From: Candidatus Methanohalarchaeum thermophilum
GTDB taxonomy: Archaea; Halobacteriota; Methanonatronarchaeia; Methanonatronarchaeales; Methanonatronarchaeaceae
Assembly (NCBI GenBank): GCA_001914405.1
Contig: MSDW01000001.1
Location: forward strand, 1-64,000
DNA length: 64,000 nt
Direction: 5' to 3'
The notes under the pieces: generated by a model
What the model was told of the DNA's origin: nothing
What the model saw: the letters and a program-made list of their open reading frames with translations, nothing else
The model's database searches: none
Shown: piece by piece, positions 55,547 through 64,000 of the stretch
Position numbering within the stretch: the first letter of the stretch is position 1
Layout of the letters: each line of letters opens with the position of its first letter
Made by a program: the position numbers and the translations under genes

Positions 55547-56305
55547 ATAAGATATAATAAGACATAAATTGCCAAACCTAATAAAACAAAAAAAGTCTTT
55601 AAATTCAATAGGTAGTATTAAGAAATTAAAACAAAATAAAGCCAAGTTTATCTTTTCTTTTTTTATTCATTAGGAAGTCGAATAAGTTAATTTGGTTTAG
55701 TTTGTATGGATATTTATTTTCTTTCTCTTACTTATTTTTAAGTTAATTCTGTTTTAAATATCTTTCAATCTTTATATGAGCTCTATTTACGTTTTTGAGT
55801 TTTTTTGGTTAGTAAGATAGGTATCAGAAAGTTTAAATTGAATTATTCTTTTTTTTGGATCAAATAGGGTTCGTTTGAGGACATGTCTTTATATTTTTGA
55901 AGTTTTTTATCTTGGTGGTTGAGAAGACCTTTTCCTAATCTTTGATTTGATAGGGGATGAATCAACCACTATAAGATAAGTGGTTCTGGAACTGATTAGG
56001 GATTGGCAGTTAGGAGTTCTGGCTTGAACAAATTACTAGGCCACCTATGCCCAATCAACCAAAAAACCTAGCTAACCTCGAAACAGCTTTGGAGTAAGGG
56101 TCTAGGTGGTTGGTGTGGAGCAGCCAATAAGAATAAGAGGGAGTCATTGCATAGCTAATATATGGGCTCTTGTATCTGCCCTAATCCAATCTTTCCTCAA
56201 AGCGCAAGTTCCCTGTTGGTTGAGTGTATGAGACAACCTCAACAAATAACCCAAACTCCTCCCATAGAGAAGGGGCACAAGGAGAGGGGCCTCTAAATCT
56301 TTGAT
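55547..56305. other. Intergenic region with transposon copy C
   Basis: T-rich unassigned DNA at 55550-55900 is followed by the non-autonomous element (55907-56325), which runs into the end of hypF. No gene is seen on either strand. Confidence 0.55.
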
Positions 56306-56325
56306 TTAGGTAGAGGTCACTTCAT
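55907..56325 (+). mobile_element. Non-autonomous IS200/IS605-like element (copy C)
   Basis: The left end TTATCTTGGTGGTTGAGAAG plus palindrome TAATCTTTGATTTGATA and the right end CTCTAAATCTTTGATTTAGG then TAGAGGTCACTTCA match copies A and B. The core shares AAACAGCTTTGGAGTA, GTGTGGAGCAGCC, TAGCTAATATATGG and CCTCAAAGCGCAAGTTCCC. It is more diverged than A and B. The right end supplies the last codons of hypF. Confidence 0.72.
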
Positions 56326-58570
56326 TTCTGTCTGCTTTTTCTGAAGCTACTATTAATTGTCCAAATGAGGTTCCTCCATCTCCTGGAGGGATTTGTTTGT
56401 TTGTTAATAGGTTTAAATCTTCTTTTTCTATTTCTTTTTTTATTTGATGTGAGATTGCGTTGTTGTAACTTACTCCTCCACTTAATCCTATATTTTTTAT
56501 TCCTTTTTCCTTGCAGGTTTCTATTGCTATCTTGGATAGTCCTTTTGCTAGGTTTTCTTGTGCTGTTGCTGCTATTTTACTTCTATTTATTTCATCTTTT
56601 AGTTTCATTAATTTAATTAATAGGTCTCTTGTATCCAGATAGATCTTTTTGTTTTTCTTTTCGTACTCTAATTCTAGTTCTATGCCTTCATTGTTTTTAG
56701 CACAGGATTCTAGTTTCATTGCTGGTTCTCCTTCATAGGTTCTTTTTTCGCAGATGTTTAAGAGTGTTGAAACTGAGTCAAGAAATCTTCCTGCACTTGA
56801 AGTCTTAAATACATTTGTTGAATTCTTTATTTGTTTTATTACATTATGGATTTCTTCTTTTCCATGTGGAAAATAGAATTCATTTAGTATATCGGATAGT
56901 TCCTCGATCGAATAGAGTATGCCAGCTATCATTCTGGCTGGATATTTAGTACAAAGGTCTCCACCAGGCATTGGTTGAGGAATTAATCCTCCTTTTCTTT
57001 TAAAATCTTCTTTGGTGGCAACCATAATTTCGCCTCCCCAGATTTCTCTTTCTCCACCGTATCCTGCTCCATCTATTGCTATTCCAACAATTTCCTTGAG
57101 GTCCTTTTCTCCTAATATGGAAGCCATGTGTGCGTGATGGTGTTGTACTTTTATTGGATCTGAGATTTCTTCTGCGTACTTTGTTGTCTGGTAATTAGGG
57201 TGGAGGTCGCATACAACTTTGTCTATTGATTTTATGTTCGTTAGGTCCATTAAGTGGTCTATTGTTTTTTTCATGAATTTAAAGGTCTTTAAATTATCTA
57301 TGTCTCCTATATACTGTGAAATATAACAGTTTTTATTATTGTATAGTGCTATTGTGTTATCTAATTCAGCTCCTAGTGCTAAAATTGTGTTTTCACCTAG
57401 TTCCTTTTTTATTGGCTTAGGAGCGTATCCTCGGGATCTTCTAATTAAATTTAATCCCGTTGATTTGTTTACTCTAATTACTGAATCATCGCATCTAGTT
57501 ACTATGTTTCTATTGTGTAGTAAGTAATTATCTGCAATATCCTTTAATCCTTCTTTAATGTTCTTGTTTCGTATATACATCGGTTCCCCGGGTAAATTTG
57601 CGCTTGTCATAACTAGAGGGAAGTTTATTTCATTGAATAGTAGGTGGTGTAGTCCTGAGTATGGTAACATTACTCCAATGTTGTGTAGTCCTGGAGCAAT
57701 AAATTTAGATAACGGGTTGTTTTTTCTTTTATTTAAGAGAGTTATAGGTCTTTTTAGTGATTTCATGTATTTTTTTTCTTTCTTACTAATTTCAGCAAAC
57801 TTATTTGCCATTTCTATGTCTTTAGCCATTATTGCAAAAGGCTGGTTTGGTCTTTTTAATCTCGTTCTTAATTTTTTGACCGTACTATCCTTATCTGCTC
57901 TACAAGCTAGATGGGTGCCACCTATGCCTTTAATTGCTAGTATTTTATTTTCTTTTAATAGCCTAGTTGATTTGATTATGGGGTTTTGGTTTTCTTTTTC
58001 CTCTAAGTATGTTTTTGGGCCACATTTAGGACATGCTATTGTCTGAGCGTGGTACCTTCTGTCCATTGGATTTTTATATTCTTTGGAACAGTCGCTACAC
58101 ATTGGAAAATCTGTCATTGATGTGTTTTCCCTGTCATATGGTAGTTTTTTTATGATTGTGTATCGGGGCCCACAGTTTACGCATGAGGTTGCCCAGTAAT
58201 TAAAGAACCTGTTGTCCTGTTCCTTTATGTCCTCCAGGCAATCCTCACATATTGCCGTATCCGATGGGATTATTCCAGTTCCGCTTGACTCATCGAGTGA
58301 CTCGAGTATTTTGAATTCATTTAGTCCTTTTGGTTTAGTCCAATTTACTTTAATCTCGTTTATCTGTGCTAGAGGAGGGTTTTGGTTTTTTAGCTTAGAC
58401 AAAAAAGAGTTTATATCTTCTTTTTTTCCCTCTAGGTAGATATCAACACCTGCTCCTCCTAAGTTTCTTACTCCACCTGTTAGATCACTTTCAATGGCTT
58501 TTCTATATACGAATGGCCTAAAACCTACTGCTTGAACGATACCGTTTACTCTAATTTCAGCTCTTTTCAT
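56306..58570 (-). CDS. hypF: Carbamoyltransferase HypF ([NiFe]-hydrogenase maturation)
   Basis: The 754-residue protein has an acylphosphatase domain (VNGIVQAVGFRPFVYRKA, about 7-24), two zinc-finger pairs (CEDCLEDI, CVNCGPRYT, CSDCSKEY, CPKCGPKTYL), a YrdC-like domain and a Kae1-like domain with QHHHAHMASIL and the C-terminal GDGGTSFGQL. It makes the thiocarbamate used for the CN ligands of hydrogenase. Tail residues EVTST and the stop are encoded in transposon right-end sequence. Other hyp genes are not nearby. Confidence 0.94.
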   Translation of the reverse strand: MKRAEIRVNGIVQAVGFRPFVYRKAIESDLTGGVRNLGGAGVDIYLEGKKEDINSFLSKLKNQNPPLAQINEIKVNWTKPKGLNEFKILESLDESSGTGIIPSDTAICEDCLEDIKEQDNRFFNYWATSCVNCGPRYTIIKKLPYDRENTSMTDFPMCSDCSKEYKNPMDRRYHAQTIACPKCGPKTYLEEKENQNPIIKSTRLLKENKILAIKGIGGTHLACRADKDSTVKKLRTRLKRPNQPFAIMAKDIEMANKFAEISKKEKKYMKSLKRPITLLNKRKNNPLSKFIAPGLHNIGVMLPYSGLHHLLFNEINFPLVMTSANLPGEPMYIRNKNIKEGLKDIADNYLLHNRNIVTRCDDSVIRVNKSTGLNLIRRSRGYAPKPIKKELGENTILALGAELDNTIALYNNKNCYISQYIGDIDNLKTFKFMKKTIDHLMDLTNIKSIDKVVCDLHPNYQTTKYAEEISDPIKVQHHHAHMASILGEKDLKEIVGIAIDGAGYGGEREIWGGEIMVATKEDFKRKGGLIPQPMPGGDLCTKYPARMIAGILYSIEELSDILNEFYFPHGKEEIHNVIKQIKNSTNVFKTSSAGRFLDSVSTLLNICEKRTYEGEPAMKLESCAKNNEGIELELEYEKKNKKIYLDTRDLLIKLMKLKDEINRSKIAATAQENLAKGLSKIAIETCKEKGIKNIGLSGGVSYNNAISHQIKKEIEKEDLNLLTNKQIPPGDGGTSFGQLIVASEKADRNEVTST

Positions 58571-58661
58571 TCAAGAAAAAGTTTTTTTTAAAATATGATA
58601 ACCTTTAGGTTTCGGGTAAAGTTATTCTATTTGAAGAACATAAAAAAGTGTTGGTGTACCT

Positions 58662-59156
58662 ATGGACAAGAGAACAAAAATAATCAACGACCCTGCTGAC
58701 CTTGTCCCTCTTTTACATACTTTTAAAGATGAAACCTACATGAAGATTTTCAAGAAGATATATGAAGAATCTGTTTCTTCTGATGAGTTAGTTGATGAAT
58801 TTGGAGAAGATGCCGAAGAGGCTATTGAAATATTGAATTCTATAGGTTTAGTGAAATCGAGTTGGGGGATGAATGGTGGGTCGCCACAAAAATTATATGA
58901 AACCTCTTATTCGAAGTTTAGAGCTAATTTTGAATGCGAACTTAAGGATATAGCTGAGATCTTAAGGATATCTATTAATGCAAATGATTACATCAAGAAT
59001 GAGGGGAGAAAGCTATTAGAGATTGTTGAAGATGGCCCTGAAAATATTTCTGAGGTTTCAGAGAAGCTGGATATTAAAGAAGTCCTACTTCGGGCTATAA
59101 TAAGGAGGCACCAAGGCCTAAAGATTAAAGGTAATAAGTTAAAAACTAAAGATTAA
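58662..59156 (+). CDS. Winged-helix regulator (archaeal ArsR-like)
   Basis: The 164-residue soluble protein has an N-terminal winged helix (about 10-70: TYMKIFKKIYEESVSSDELVDEFG, EAIEILNSIGLVKSSW, PQKLYETSYSKF) and a second helical HTH-like region at the C-terminus (ENISEVSEKLDIKEVLLRAIIRRH). It stands upstream of a second HTH gene with 15 nt between. The family is recognisable only as archaeal HTH; the ligand is unknown. Confidence 0.8.
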   Translation: MDKRTKIINDPADLVPLLHTFKDETYMKIFKKIYEESVSSDELVDEFGEDAEEAIEILNSIGLVKSSWGMNGGSPQKLYETSYSKFRANFECELKDIAEILRISINANDYIKNEGRKLLEIVEDGPENISEVSEKLDIKEVLLRAIIRRHQGLKIKGNKLKTKD

Positions 59157-59171
59157 TTTATTAAAGGTTAT

Positions 59172-59933
59172 TTGATAAAGATGACCTCCGTAGTTGACAC
59201 TAAGTTTAGGGTCTTAAAGAAAGTTGCAAAGAGGCAGCCTAGGGTTAGGCAAGTCGATATAGCAAAGGAACTAGACCTAACTCCCCAAGCAGTTTCAGAG
59301 CACATCAAGCTTCTTAAAAAAGATAACCTAATAGAGAGAAGAGACAAAGGTTTTATAGTCACTAAAAAAGGAATCCAATGGCTAATTAATGAATCAAAAA
59401 ACCTAAGAGAGTTCTCAGAGGACATAGAACAAAACATAGTTAAACAAACGCCCTACTCTCCAATAGCCATAGCAGAAGAAGATATAGAGAAAGGAGACAA
59501 AGTTGGAATATTCATGAAAGAAGGATTACTCAGAGCAGAAAAAGGAGAAAAGAGCGCATACGGATACGCTGAAACCAATGCAGAAGAAGGTGAAGAAATT
59601 GAAATCACAAAGATATCTGGGATTGTTGATCTTGAGCCAGGTAAGATACTAGCTATAGAGGTACCTAGTCCAAAAAAGGGAGGATCAGAAAAATTAAAAT
59701 CCATTAAAATAGAATTCAATGAAGATAAAATAGCTGCAACTGATGAATCCGGATACATAGCCGCTAAAAAAACTAAAAGAGAACCAGATATAATATTTGG
59801 GGCAAAAGAAGCTATAATAGATGCTGCATTAAAAGGATTAAACGTTTTAGCTTTTGGAACCAAAAATGCCATTGAAGAACTAGTAAAAGAGACAAAAGAA
59901 ATGGAGATCGAAATTGAAAGACATAAAAGTTAA
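59172..59933 (+). CDS. MarR/HTH regulator of the COG1497 type
   Basis: The 253-residue protein has an N-terminal winged helix ([43 protein letters not shown], about 24-66). A beta-rich domain of about 130 residues follows, and then helical [24 protein letters not shown]. Such proteins are conserved in euryarchaea next to trm56. TTG start at 59172 or ATG at 59181. Its gene end overlaps trm56 by 20 nt. Confidence 0.78.
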   Translation: MIKMTSVVDTKFRVLKKVAKRQPRVRQVDIAKELDLTPQAVSEHIKLLKKDNLIERRDKGFIVTKKGIQWLINESKNLREFSEDIEQNIVKQTPYSPIAIAEEDIEKGDKVGIFMKEGLLRAEKGEKSAYGYAETNAEEGEEIEITKISGIVDLEPGKILAIEVPSPKKGGSEKLKSIKIEFNEDKIAATDESGYIAAKKTKREPDIIFGAKEAIIDAALKGLNVLAFGTKNAIEELVKETKEMEIEIERHKS

Positions 59934-60435
59934 AGTTTTAAGGTTAGGACATAGGCCAGGCAGGGATAAGCGTCTGACTACCCATGTTGGTTTAGTCGCA
60001 AGAGCGTTTGGAGCAGACGAAATCAGCTTATCAAAAGACGATGAAAAGGTAAAGGAAAGCATAATCGATGTAACTAAAAGATTTGGAGGTAATTTCAAGG
60101 TAGAAATCAACGATGAATGGAAACAGACCATGAAGAACTGGAAGGGCGACATTTATCACCTAACCATGTATGGTGAAAAAATATCGAGCTACGAGGAAAA
60201 ACTAAAGAAACGCGACAAAGATGTGCTAATAGTCCTTGGAGCTGAAAAAGTCCCTAGAATAGTCTATGACCTCGCCGACTACAACATATCTGTAACAAAC
60301 CAACCTCATTCAGAGGTGGCTGCATTAGCTATTTTTCTAGACCGATTATTTGATGGAAAAGAACTCAACTTAGATTTTGATGGAGAAATCAAGGTTATTC
60401 CACAAGCTGAAGGAAAATATATCGAAAAAAATTAA
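59914..60435 (+). CDS. trm56: tRNA (cytidine-56-2'-O)-methyltransferase Trm56
   Basis: The 173-residue SPOUT methyltransferase starts [29 protein letters not shown], with [39 protein letters not shown] containing the knot. It modifies C56 of tRNAs in archaea. Starts at a TTG inside the end of the preceding gene; no closer ATG fits. Confidence 0.94.
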   Translation: MKDIKVKVLRLGHRPGRDKRLTTHVGLVARAFGADEISLSKDDEKVKESIIDVTKRFGGNFKVEINDEWKQTMKNWKGDIYHLTMYGEKISSYEEKLKKRDKDVLIVLGAEKVPRIVYDLADYNISVTNQPHSEVAALAIFLDRLFDGKELNLDFDGEIKVIPQAEGKYIEKN

Positions 60436-60469
60436 AGTATTTCTAAAATAAAAGTAGTATGGTGTTATT

Positions 60470-61000
60470 TTGTCCGAAACTGATACCGATAAATTACAGG
60501 ATTCCGTTGTCAGAAAATTCATCAAAGAGATCTCGGGTGAGGAAGCTATCGAGGTTGTCAAAAAACTAAGAGAAAAAGAAACTGCCACCGACGAAGAAAT
60601 AGCCGAAGAAGTTGAATTCGACCTAAACAATGTCAGAAAAATATTATATAAACTCTATGAAAACGGACTAGCCGAATACACTAGAAGCCGTAACCAAGAC
60701 ACGGGTTGGATAACCTACACATGGAGATTAACCCTAGAAAACGCTGACAAAGTTCTACAAAACAGAAAAGAAGAATTACTTAAAAACCTAAAGGACAAAT
60801 TAGAATTCGAAACAAACAACGTATTCTACGCATGTCCAGAAGGACACGGAAAACTACCTTTCAAAGAAGCCTCCGAAAATAACTTTAAGTGCCCAAAATG
60901 CGACTCAGGGCTAATACACTACGAAAACGAAGAAACAATAGAAAAACTAAAAGAAAGAATAGAAGAACTAAAAGAAAAAATAGAGAAACAAAGCCATTAA
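60470..61000 (+). CDS. tfe: Transcription factor E (TFE alpha)
   Basis: The 176-residue TFE has an N-terminal winged helix ([48 protein letters not shown], about 20-70) and a C-terminal zinc ribbon (CPEGHGKLP and CPKCDSGLI). The first zinc ligand pair is C-x3-G-H rather than CxxC, so one ligand may be His. A coiled-coil end follows. It stabilises the open promoter complex. Starts at TTG, 34 nt after trm56. Confidence 0.93.
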   Translation: MSETDTDKLQDSVVRKFIKEISGEEAIEVVKKLREKETATDEEIAEEVEFDLNNVRKILYKLYENGLAEYTRSRNQDTGWITYTWRLTLENADKVLQNRKEELLKNLKDKLEFETNNVFYACPEGHGKLPFKEASENNFKCPKCDSGLIHYENEETIEKLKERIEELKEKIEKQSH

Positions 61001-61133
61001 CCCCACAAACTAGATAAAACTAATCCTTCACTAAAAATAACCCCTCTTAACTAAACAAATCAAAAAAAATGATGGAAAACCAAAATGAAATAAACTAAGA
61101 TAAGAAAAAGATTCTTCTATTTTTTTAGGTTAA

Positions 61134-61943
61134 TTAAGTTTCGCTGAGGCCTAATACATCGCTCATATCGTAGATCCCACTATCCTTTTTATTTACATAT
61201 TCAGCAGCTCTTATTGCACCATTAACGAAAGGCTGTCTGCTTTGAGCTCTGTGCGTTATTTCTATTCGTTCTCCAGAGTTATCTCCACTGAAGTAAGTTG
61301 TGTGATCCCCGATTATGTCTCCAGCCCTAATAGCGTGGATACCGATTTCGTTTTTCTCTCGTGGCTCTATCCCATGTCTACCGTATTTAAACTTTGAACC
61401 TTCTCTCTTATTTTTTATTATTTCGGCTGTTTTTTGTGCTGTACCACTAGGTGCATCTTTTTTTCCATTGTGATGTGCTTCTACTATCTCTGCATCGTAA
61501 TCTAATGCATCTGCTACTACTTCAACTGCCTTCCAGAATACATTAACACCTATGGCATAGTTTGGTGAAATCACCGCTGCAATCTGGCCATTATTTATAT
61601 AATTAATGATCTCTTGCTTTTGGCTTGGCTCAAATCCTGTAGTACCTATAACTAGATTAGTTTTGGTCTCAGAACATGCTTTAGCAAATTCAACAGTAGC
61701 TTCAGGTCTGGTAAAATCAATTAAGACATCTACAGGGTTTTTTTCCAAATTTGATTTTATTTTCGAGGAAGAGATTACTTCAATATTCTTCTTCCCAAGA
61801 TTTAGTTCCTCTCCAAGGTCATCGCCTATATTAGGCGAATTAGGAGCTTCTATAGCTAGTTCTAAGTTATTTTCACTACTTATTATCTCTTTAGAGATAT
61901 TCCCGCCCATACGACCTAAGCATCCTGTTACAGCAAGATCCAA
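61134..61943 (-). CDS. dapB: 4-hydroxy-tetrahydrodipicolinate reductase DapB
   Basis: The 269-residue protein has the NAD(P)-binding motif VTGCLGRMGGNI, the conserved VLIDFTRPEATVEF, and the catalytic-region EAHHNGKKDAPSGTAQKTAEII. It is the second enzyme of lysine/diaminopimelate synthesis. It begins one base before the end of dapA is reached, so dapA-dapB form an operon. Lysine made here is also the sole precursor of pyrrolysine. Confidence 0.95.
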   Translation of the reverse strand: MDLAVTGCLGRMGGNISKEIISSENNLELAIEAPNSPNIGDDLGEELNLGKKNIEVISSSKIKSNLEKNPVDVLIDFTRPEATVEFAKACSETKTNLVIGTTGFEPSQKQEIINYINNGQIAAVISPNYAIGVNVFWKAVEVVADALDYDAEIVEAHHNGKKDAPSGTAQKTAEIIKNKREGSKFKYGRHGIEPREKNEIGIHAIRAGDIIGDHTTYFSGDNSGERIEITHRAQSRQPFVNGAIRAAEYVNKKDSGIYDMSDVLGLSET

Positions 61944-61944
61944 C

Positions 61945-62823
61945 TTAAATCAACTCCAGTTCAATCAAAACCTTCTTTAGTTTATTTCGATTTTCTTCAC
62001 TTAGAGAACCCAAAGGAGATCTTAATGGACCTGAGGGCCTGTCCATCATATTTAAAGCAGTTTTGACTGGAATTGGATTTGTCTCAAGGAAAATTGCGTG
62101 AAAGAGAGGAGAAAGCTTGTAATGTAAATCTCTAGCTTCTCTTAGTTTATTATCTTGCATCTTTTGAACCATCTTACTTACTAGAGATGGAGCAATATTT
62201 GCGGCTACTGAAACTGTTCCTCGGCCTCCCAACGACATTATTGGCAGCGTTTGTCCATCATTACCGGATAATATATTAAAATCATCTGGTGTTTTTGCTA
62301 TTATATCTGATACCTGGCTTACGTCCCCGCTTGCTTCCTTCACCCCTATTATATTTTCTATTTTTGATAGTTCAGCTATAACTTCTGGTTTGAGATTTGT
62401 TCCAGTTCTTGAAGGAACATTGTAGACCAGTATAGGTAGTTCAGTTGTCGCTGCAACTGTTTTGTAGTGATCAATTAGTCCTTCATCGTTTGGTTTATTG
62501 TAGTAAGGCGTTATTATCATTGCTACATCTGCTCCTACATCCTCTGCATATCCGGTTAAGTCAATTGTTTCCCTAGTTGAATTTGATCCTGTACCTGCTA
62601 TAACTGGTTCGTCTTTTTTAGTTGTGTCTATGGCAATATCGATTACTTTATCGTGTTCTTCGTATGATAGTGTTGCTGATTCTCCAGTTGTTCCACATGG
62701 GACAACTCCTGTTACCCCATTATCCAATAGGTATCTTATGTTTCTTCTTAACCCTTCTTCATCTATTTCGTTATCTTCTGTAAAAGGAGTAATTATAGCG
62801 GGGAATACACCCTTTAATTCCAT
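61945..62823 (-). CDS. dapA: 4-hydroxy-tetrahydrodipicolinate synthase DapA
   Basis: The 292-residue TIM-barrel aldolase has MELKGVFPAIITPFTEDNEID, the GTTGESATLSYEEH motif, the catalytic Tyr in PILVYNVPSRTG and the Schiff-base Lys in IIGVKEASGD. I prefer ATG 62823 over an earlier GTG at 62835, which overlaps the AAGGTG ribosome site. It is upstream of dapB. Confidence 0.95.
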   Translation of the reverse strand: MELKGVFPAIITPFTEDNEIDEEGLRRNIRYLLDNGVTGVVPCGTTGESATLSYEEHDKVIDIAIDTTKKDEPVIAGTGSNSTRETIDLTGYAEDVGADVAMIITPYYNKPNDEGLIDHYKTVAATTELPILVYNVPSRTGTNLKPEVIAELSKIENIIGVKEASGDVSQVSDIIAKTPDDFNILSGNDGQTLPIMSLGGRGTVSVAANIAPSLVSKMVQKMQDNKLREARDLHYKLSPLFHAIFLETNPIPVKTALNMMDRPSGPLRSPLGSLSEENRNKLKKVLIELELI

Positions 62824-62868
62824 AAATAAACACACCTTGATTTAATAAGAAAGCGAATCTACAAAAAA

Positions 62869-63057
62869 TTATTCCTCTGAACTTTTCACATGAGTTATAA
62901 ACCCTGCTACTCTATTTCTTAATTTTTTGCTGTTTATGTCCGTCAACTCTTCTATTTTTTCTTTGTTTTCATCAAAATCGCTATCAAATTTTCTACCATG
63001 GTAATCCAATAGTTTTTTTCCAATATTTCGTATATAGGTCTGTCTACTCCTACCCAC
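62869..63057 (-). CDS. rps17e: Ribosomal protein S17e (eS17)
   Basis: The 62-residue protein MGRSRQTYIRNIGKKLLDYH with FDENKEKIEELTDINSKKLRNRVAGFITH matches archaeal eS17. An AAAAGGCAGGTGAAAAAG-type ribosome site is upstream. It lies directly upstream of dapA on the same strand, a common euryarchaeal order. Confidence 0.95.
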   Translation of the reverse strand: MGRSRQTYIRNIGKKLLDYHGRKFDSDFDENKEKIEELTDINSKKLRNRVAGFITHVKSSEE

Positions 63058-63102
63058 TTTTTCACCTGCCTTTTTTTAACTTATTCGTTATTTGGTAATT
63101 TA

Positions 63103-63411
63103 CTAGTTTTGTTTTGCCTTCTTAAGTTTCTTTAGTACTTTATCTTCAGTTAGGCCAGAAACTTCTACAACTTTTTGGGGACTAGTTTTTCCTTTTTTTA
63201 TATTGATTGATTTGCTTGGAATTGATAATATATCTGAAAGATATTCCTTTAGTTCTCTATTAGCTTTATTTTTAGTTGCTTGTTCTTTTATGTTGATCTT
63301 TATCTGTTCTCTCCACTTGTTATATTCCTTTATTTTATTTTCTTGTGTCCCTGGGTTTACTTTTATATCAATTATTGTTAAATTTCCCTTTGAATTTATC
63401 GCTTTCTTCAT
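63103..63411 (-). CDS. DUF167 (YggU-like) protein
   Basis: The 102-residue protein has IDIKVNPGTQENKI, an IKINIKEQATKNKANRELKEYLSDIL segment, and SINIKKGKTSPQKVVEVSG, the DUF167 pattern of unknown function. It ends with TAG followed at once by TAA, so read-through would add one residue only. Confidence 0.9.
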   Translation of the reverse strand: MKKAINSKGNLTIIDIKVNPGTQENKIKEYNKWREQIKINIKEQATKNKANRELKEYLSDILSIPSKSINIKKGKTSPQKVVEVSGLTEDKVLKKLKKAKQN

Positions 63412-63423
63412 TCTTACGTGAAT

Positions 63424-64000
63424 TTACTTGTCAAGTGAAAATTTTTCTGCGTTGCGGTCTGCTATATTCTGTATCTTCTCTAGTTCCTTACTTCCATCTT
63501 CTTTCTTAAAAAGATGCTTAAATCTCTTTTGTTTTTTTAGATATTCCTCAACTGGCTTTCTATCGTTTAATTTATTTATATTCTGTATTTCTCCATCTTT
63601 TTTCCCATATAATACCCATAAACCAGTTTCTACTGCTAGTCTAGCTATTTCAATAGTTTCCTTGCCCTCATAACCCCATCCAGTTGGACAAGGAGTATGT
63701 ATCTGTACATATGTTGCTCCATTAATTTCGTTCGCTTTTTTTACTTTGTCAACTAAATCTGATGGGAAAGCTATGCTTGCTGAAGCTACATAACTGATTC
63801 CATGGGCTGCTGCAATTTCTAATGCATCTTTTTTGCGGTTTTCATTTCCATATGATTCAGTTCCTGGAGGAGAAGTGGTAGTACTTGCATCGTATGGTGT
63901 GCTCCCTGATCTCTGTATTCCGGTATTCATGTACGCTTCGTTGTCATAACAGACGTATGTTACATCGTGGTTTCTCTCCAACATTCCACTTAATGACCTA
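63424..64000 (-). CDS. porB: Pyruvate:ferredoxin oxidoreductase beta subunit (5' end outside window)
   Basis: The frame is open to the window edge; the visible 192 residues contain [20 protein letters not shown] (thiamine diphosphate/Mg region), [19 protein letters not shown] and [12 protein letters not shown], matching PorB. An internal Met (63984) is not the start. It oxidises pyruvate or, in methanogens, makes pyruvate from acetyl-CoA. The rest of the por operon is expected beyond the window. Confidence 0.92.
   Translation of the reverse strand, partial: RSLSGMLERNHDVTYVCYDNEAYMNTGIQRSGSTPYDASTTTSPPGTESYGNENRKKDALEIAAAHGISYVASASIAFPSDLVDKVKKANEINGATYVQIHTPCPTGWGYEGKETIEIARLAVETGLWVLYGKKDGEIQNINKLNDRKPVEEYLKKQKRFKHLFKKEDGSKELEKIQNIADRNAEKFSLDK

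Noticed and set aside
1-64000. CRISPR array
   Set aside because: The dispersed palindromic repeats are not regularly spaced and no cas gene is present.

Overview
The window is archaeal DNA from a methylamine-using, pyrrolysine-encoding methanogen. It has A+T-rich coding, TATA-type promoters, and TBP, TFE, LonB, RadA/RadB, RPA, Cdc48 and archaeal stalk genes. All three methylamine methyltransferases (mtmB, mtbB, mttB) carry one in-frame UAG at the family's pyrrolysine (Pyl) position. The pyrrolysyl-tRNA synthetase lacks the PylSn domain, has a short motif-2 loop, and is paired with a tRNA-Pyl whose discriminator base is A73. From memory this combination was reported for the second PylRS/tRNA-Pyl pair of the halophilic Methanonatronarchaeia (Ca. 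Methanohalarchaeum type). A member of that group is therefore my best guess; it is inference, not a database match.

Layout. 1-720: end of an unknown, probably extracytoplasmic protein. 0.8-15.7 kb: methylamine/pyrrolysine island with mtmBC, pylDC, a methylamine permease unit that includes a winged-helix regulator with an in-frame UAG, mtbCB, mttB, pylT-pylS-pylB, mttC and a MarR-like regulator. 15.7-18.5 kb: decayed DNA, a MntA-HepT toxin-antitoxin pair whose toxin gene is split by an IS200/IS605-like element, and tRNA-Arg. 18.5-21.6 kb: leuCDB-like operon. 21.6-23.1 kb: IS200/IS605-type transposon with tnpB. 23.2-44 kb: housekeeping genes (RPA, radA, PGP, DUF1614, phosphoesterase, PRC barrel, cdc48, larC, radB, rnhB, PflX-like radical SAM, tldE/tldD, lonB, VIT1-like, tbp, alaS). 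44-46.3 kb: transposon relics and a MarR-like regulator. 46.3-52.4 kb: dtdA, ftsZ, secE, nusG/spt5, L11, L1, L10, L12. 53-64 kb: a UbiA prenyltransferase for archaeal lipids, FBP aldolase/phosphatase, hypF, regulators, trm56, tfe, dapB, dapA, S17e, a DUF167 gene and the start-truncated porB.

How it fits together. The first 15 kb is nearly a complete kit for methanogenesis from mono-, di- and trimethylamine: three methyltransferases, their three corrinoid proteins, a permease, and the genes that make Pyl (pylBCD) and charge it (pylS, pylT). MtbA and the corrinoid reductive activator RamA are not seen here. UAG is rare as a stop: 5 of about 65 host genes, plus tnpB.

Most interesting signals: (1) the tRNA-Pyl gene appears to hold a 17-nt intron in a bulge-helix-bulge-like fold; (2) a winged-helix regulator beside the permease has UAG at the start of its recognition helix, so it may be a Pyl-dependent switch; (3) the permease has an in-frame UGA at a likely tryptophan position; (4) SecE is fused to a roughly 110-residue extracellular domain; (5) at least three non-coding IS605-like elements share a conserved core of about 300 nt with the ends of the tnpB element, and many 60-75 bp end-derived palindromes are scattered through the window.
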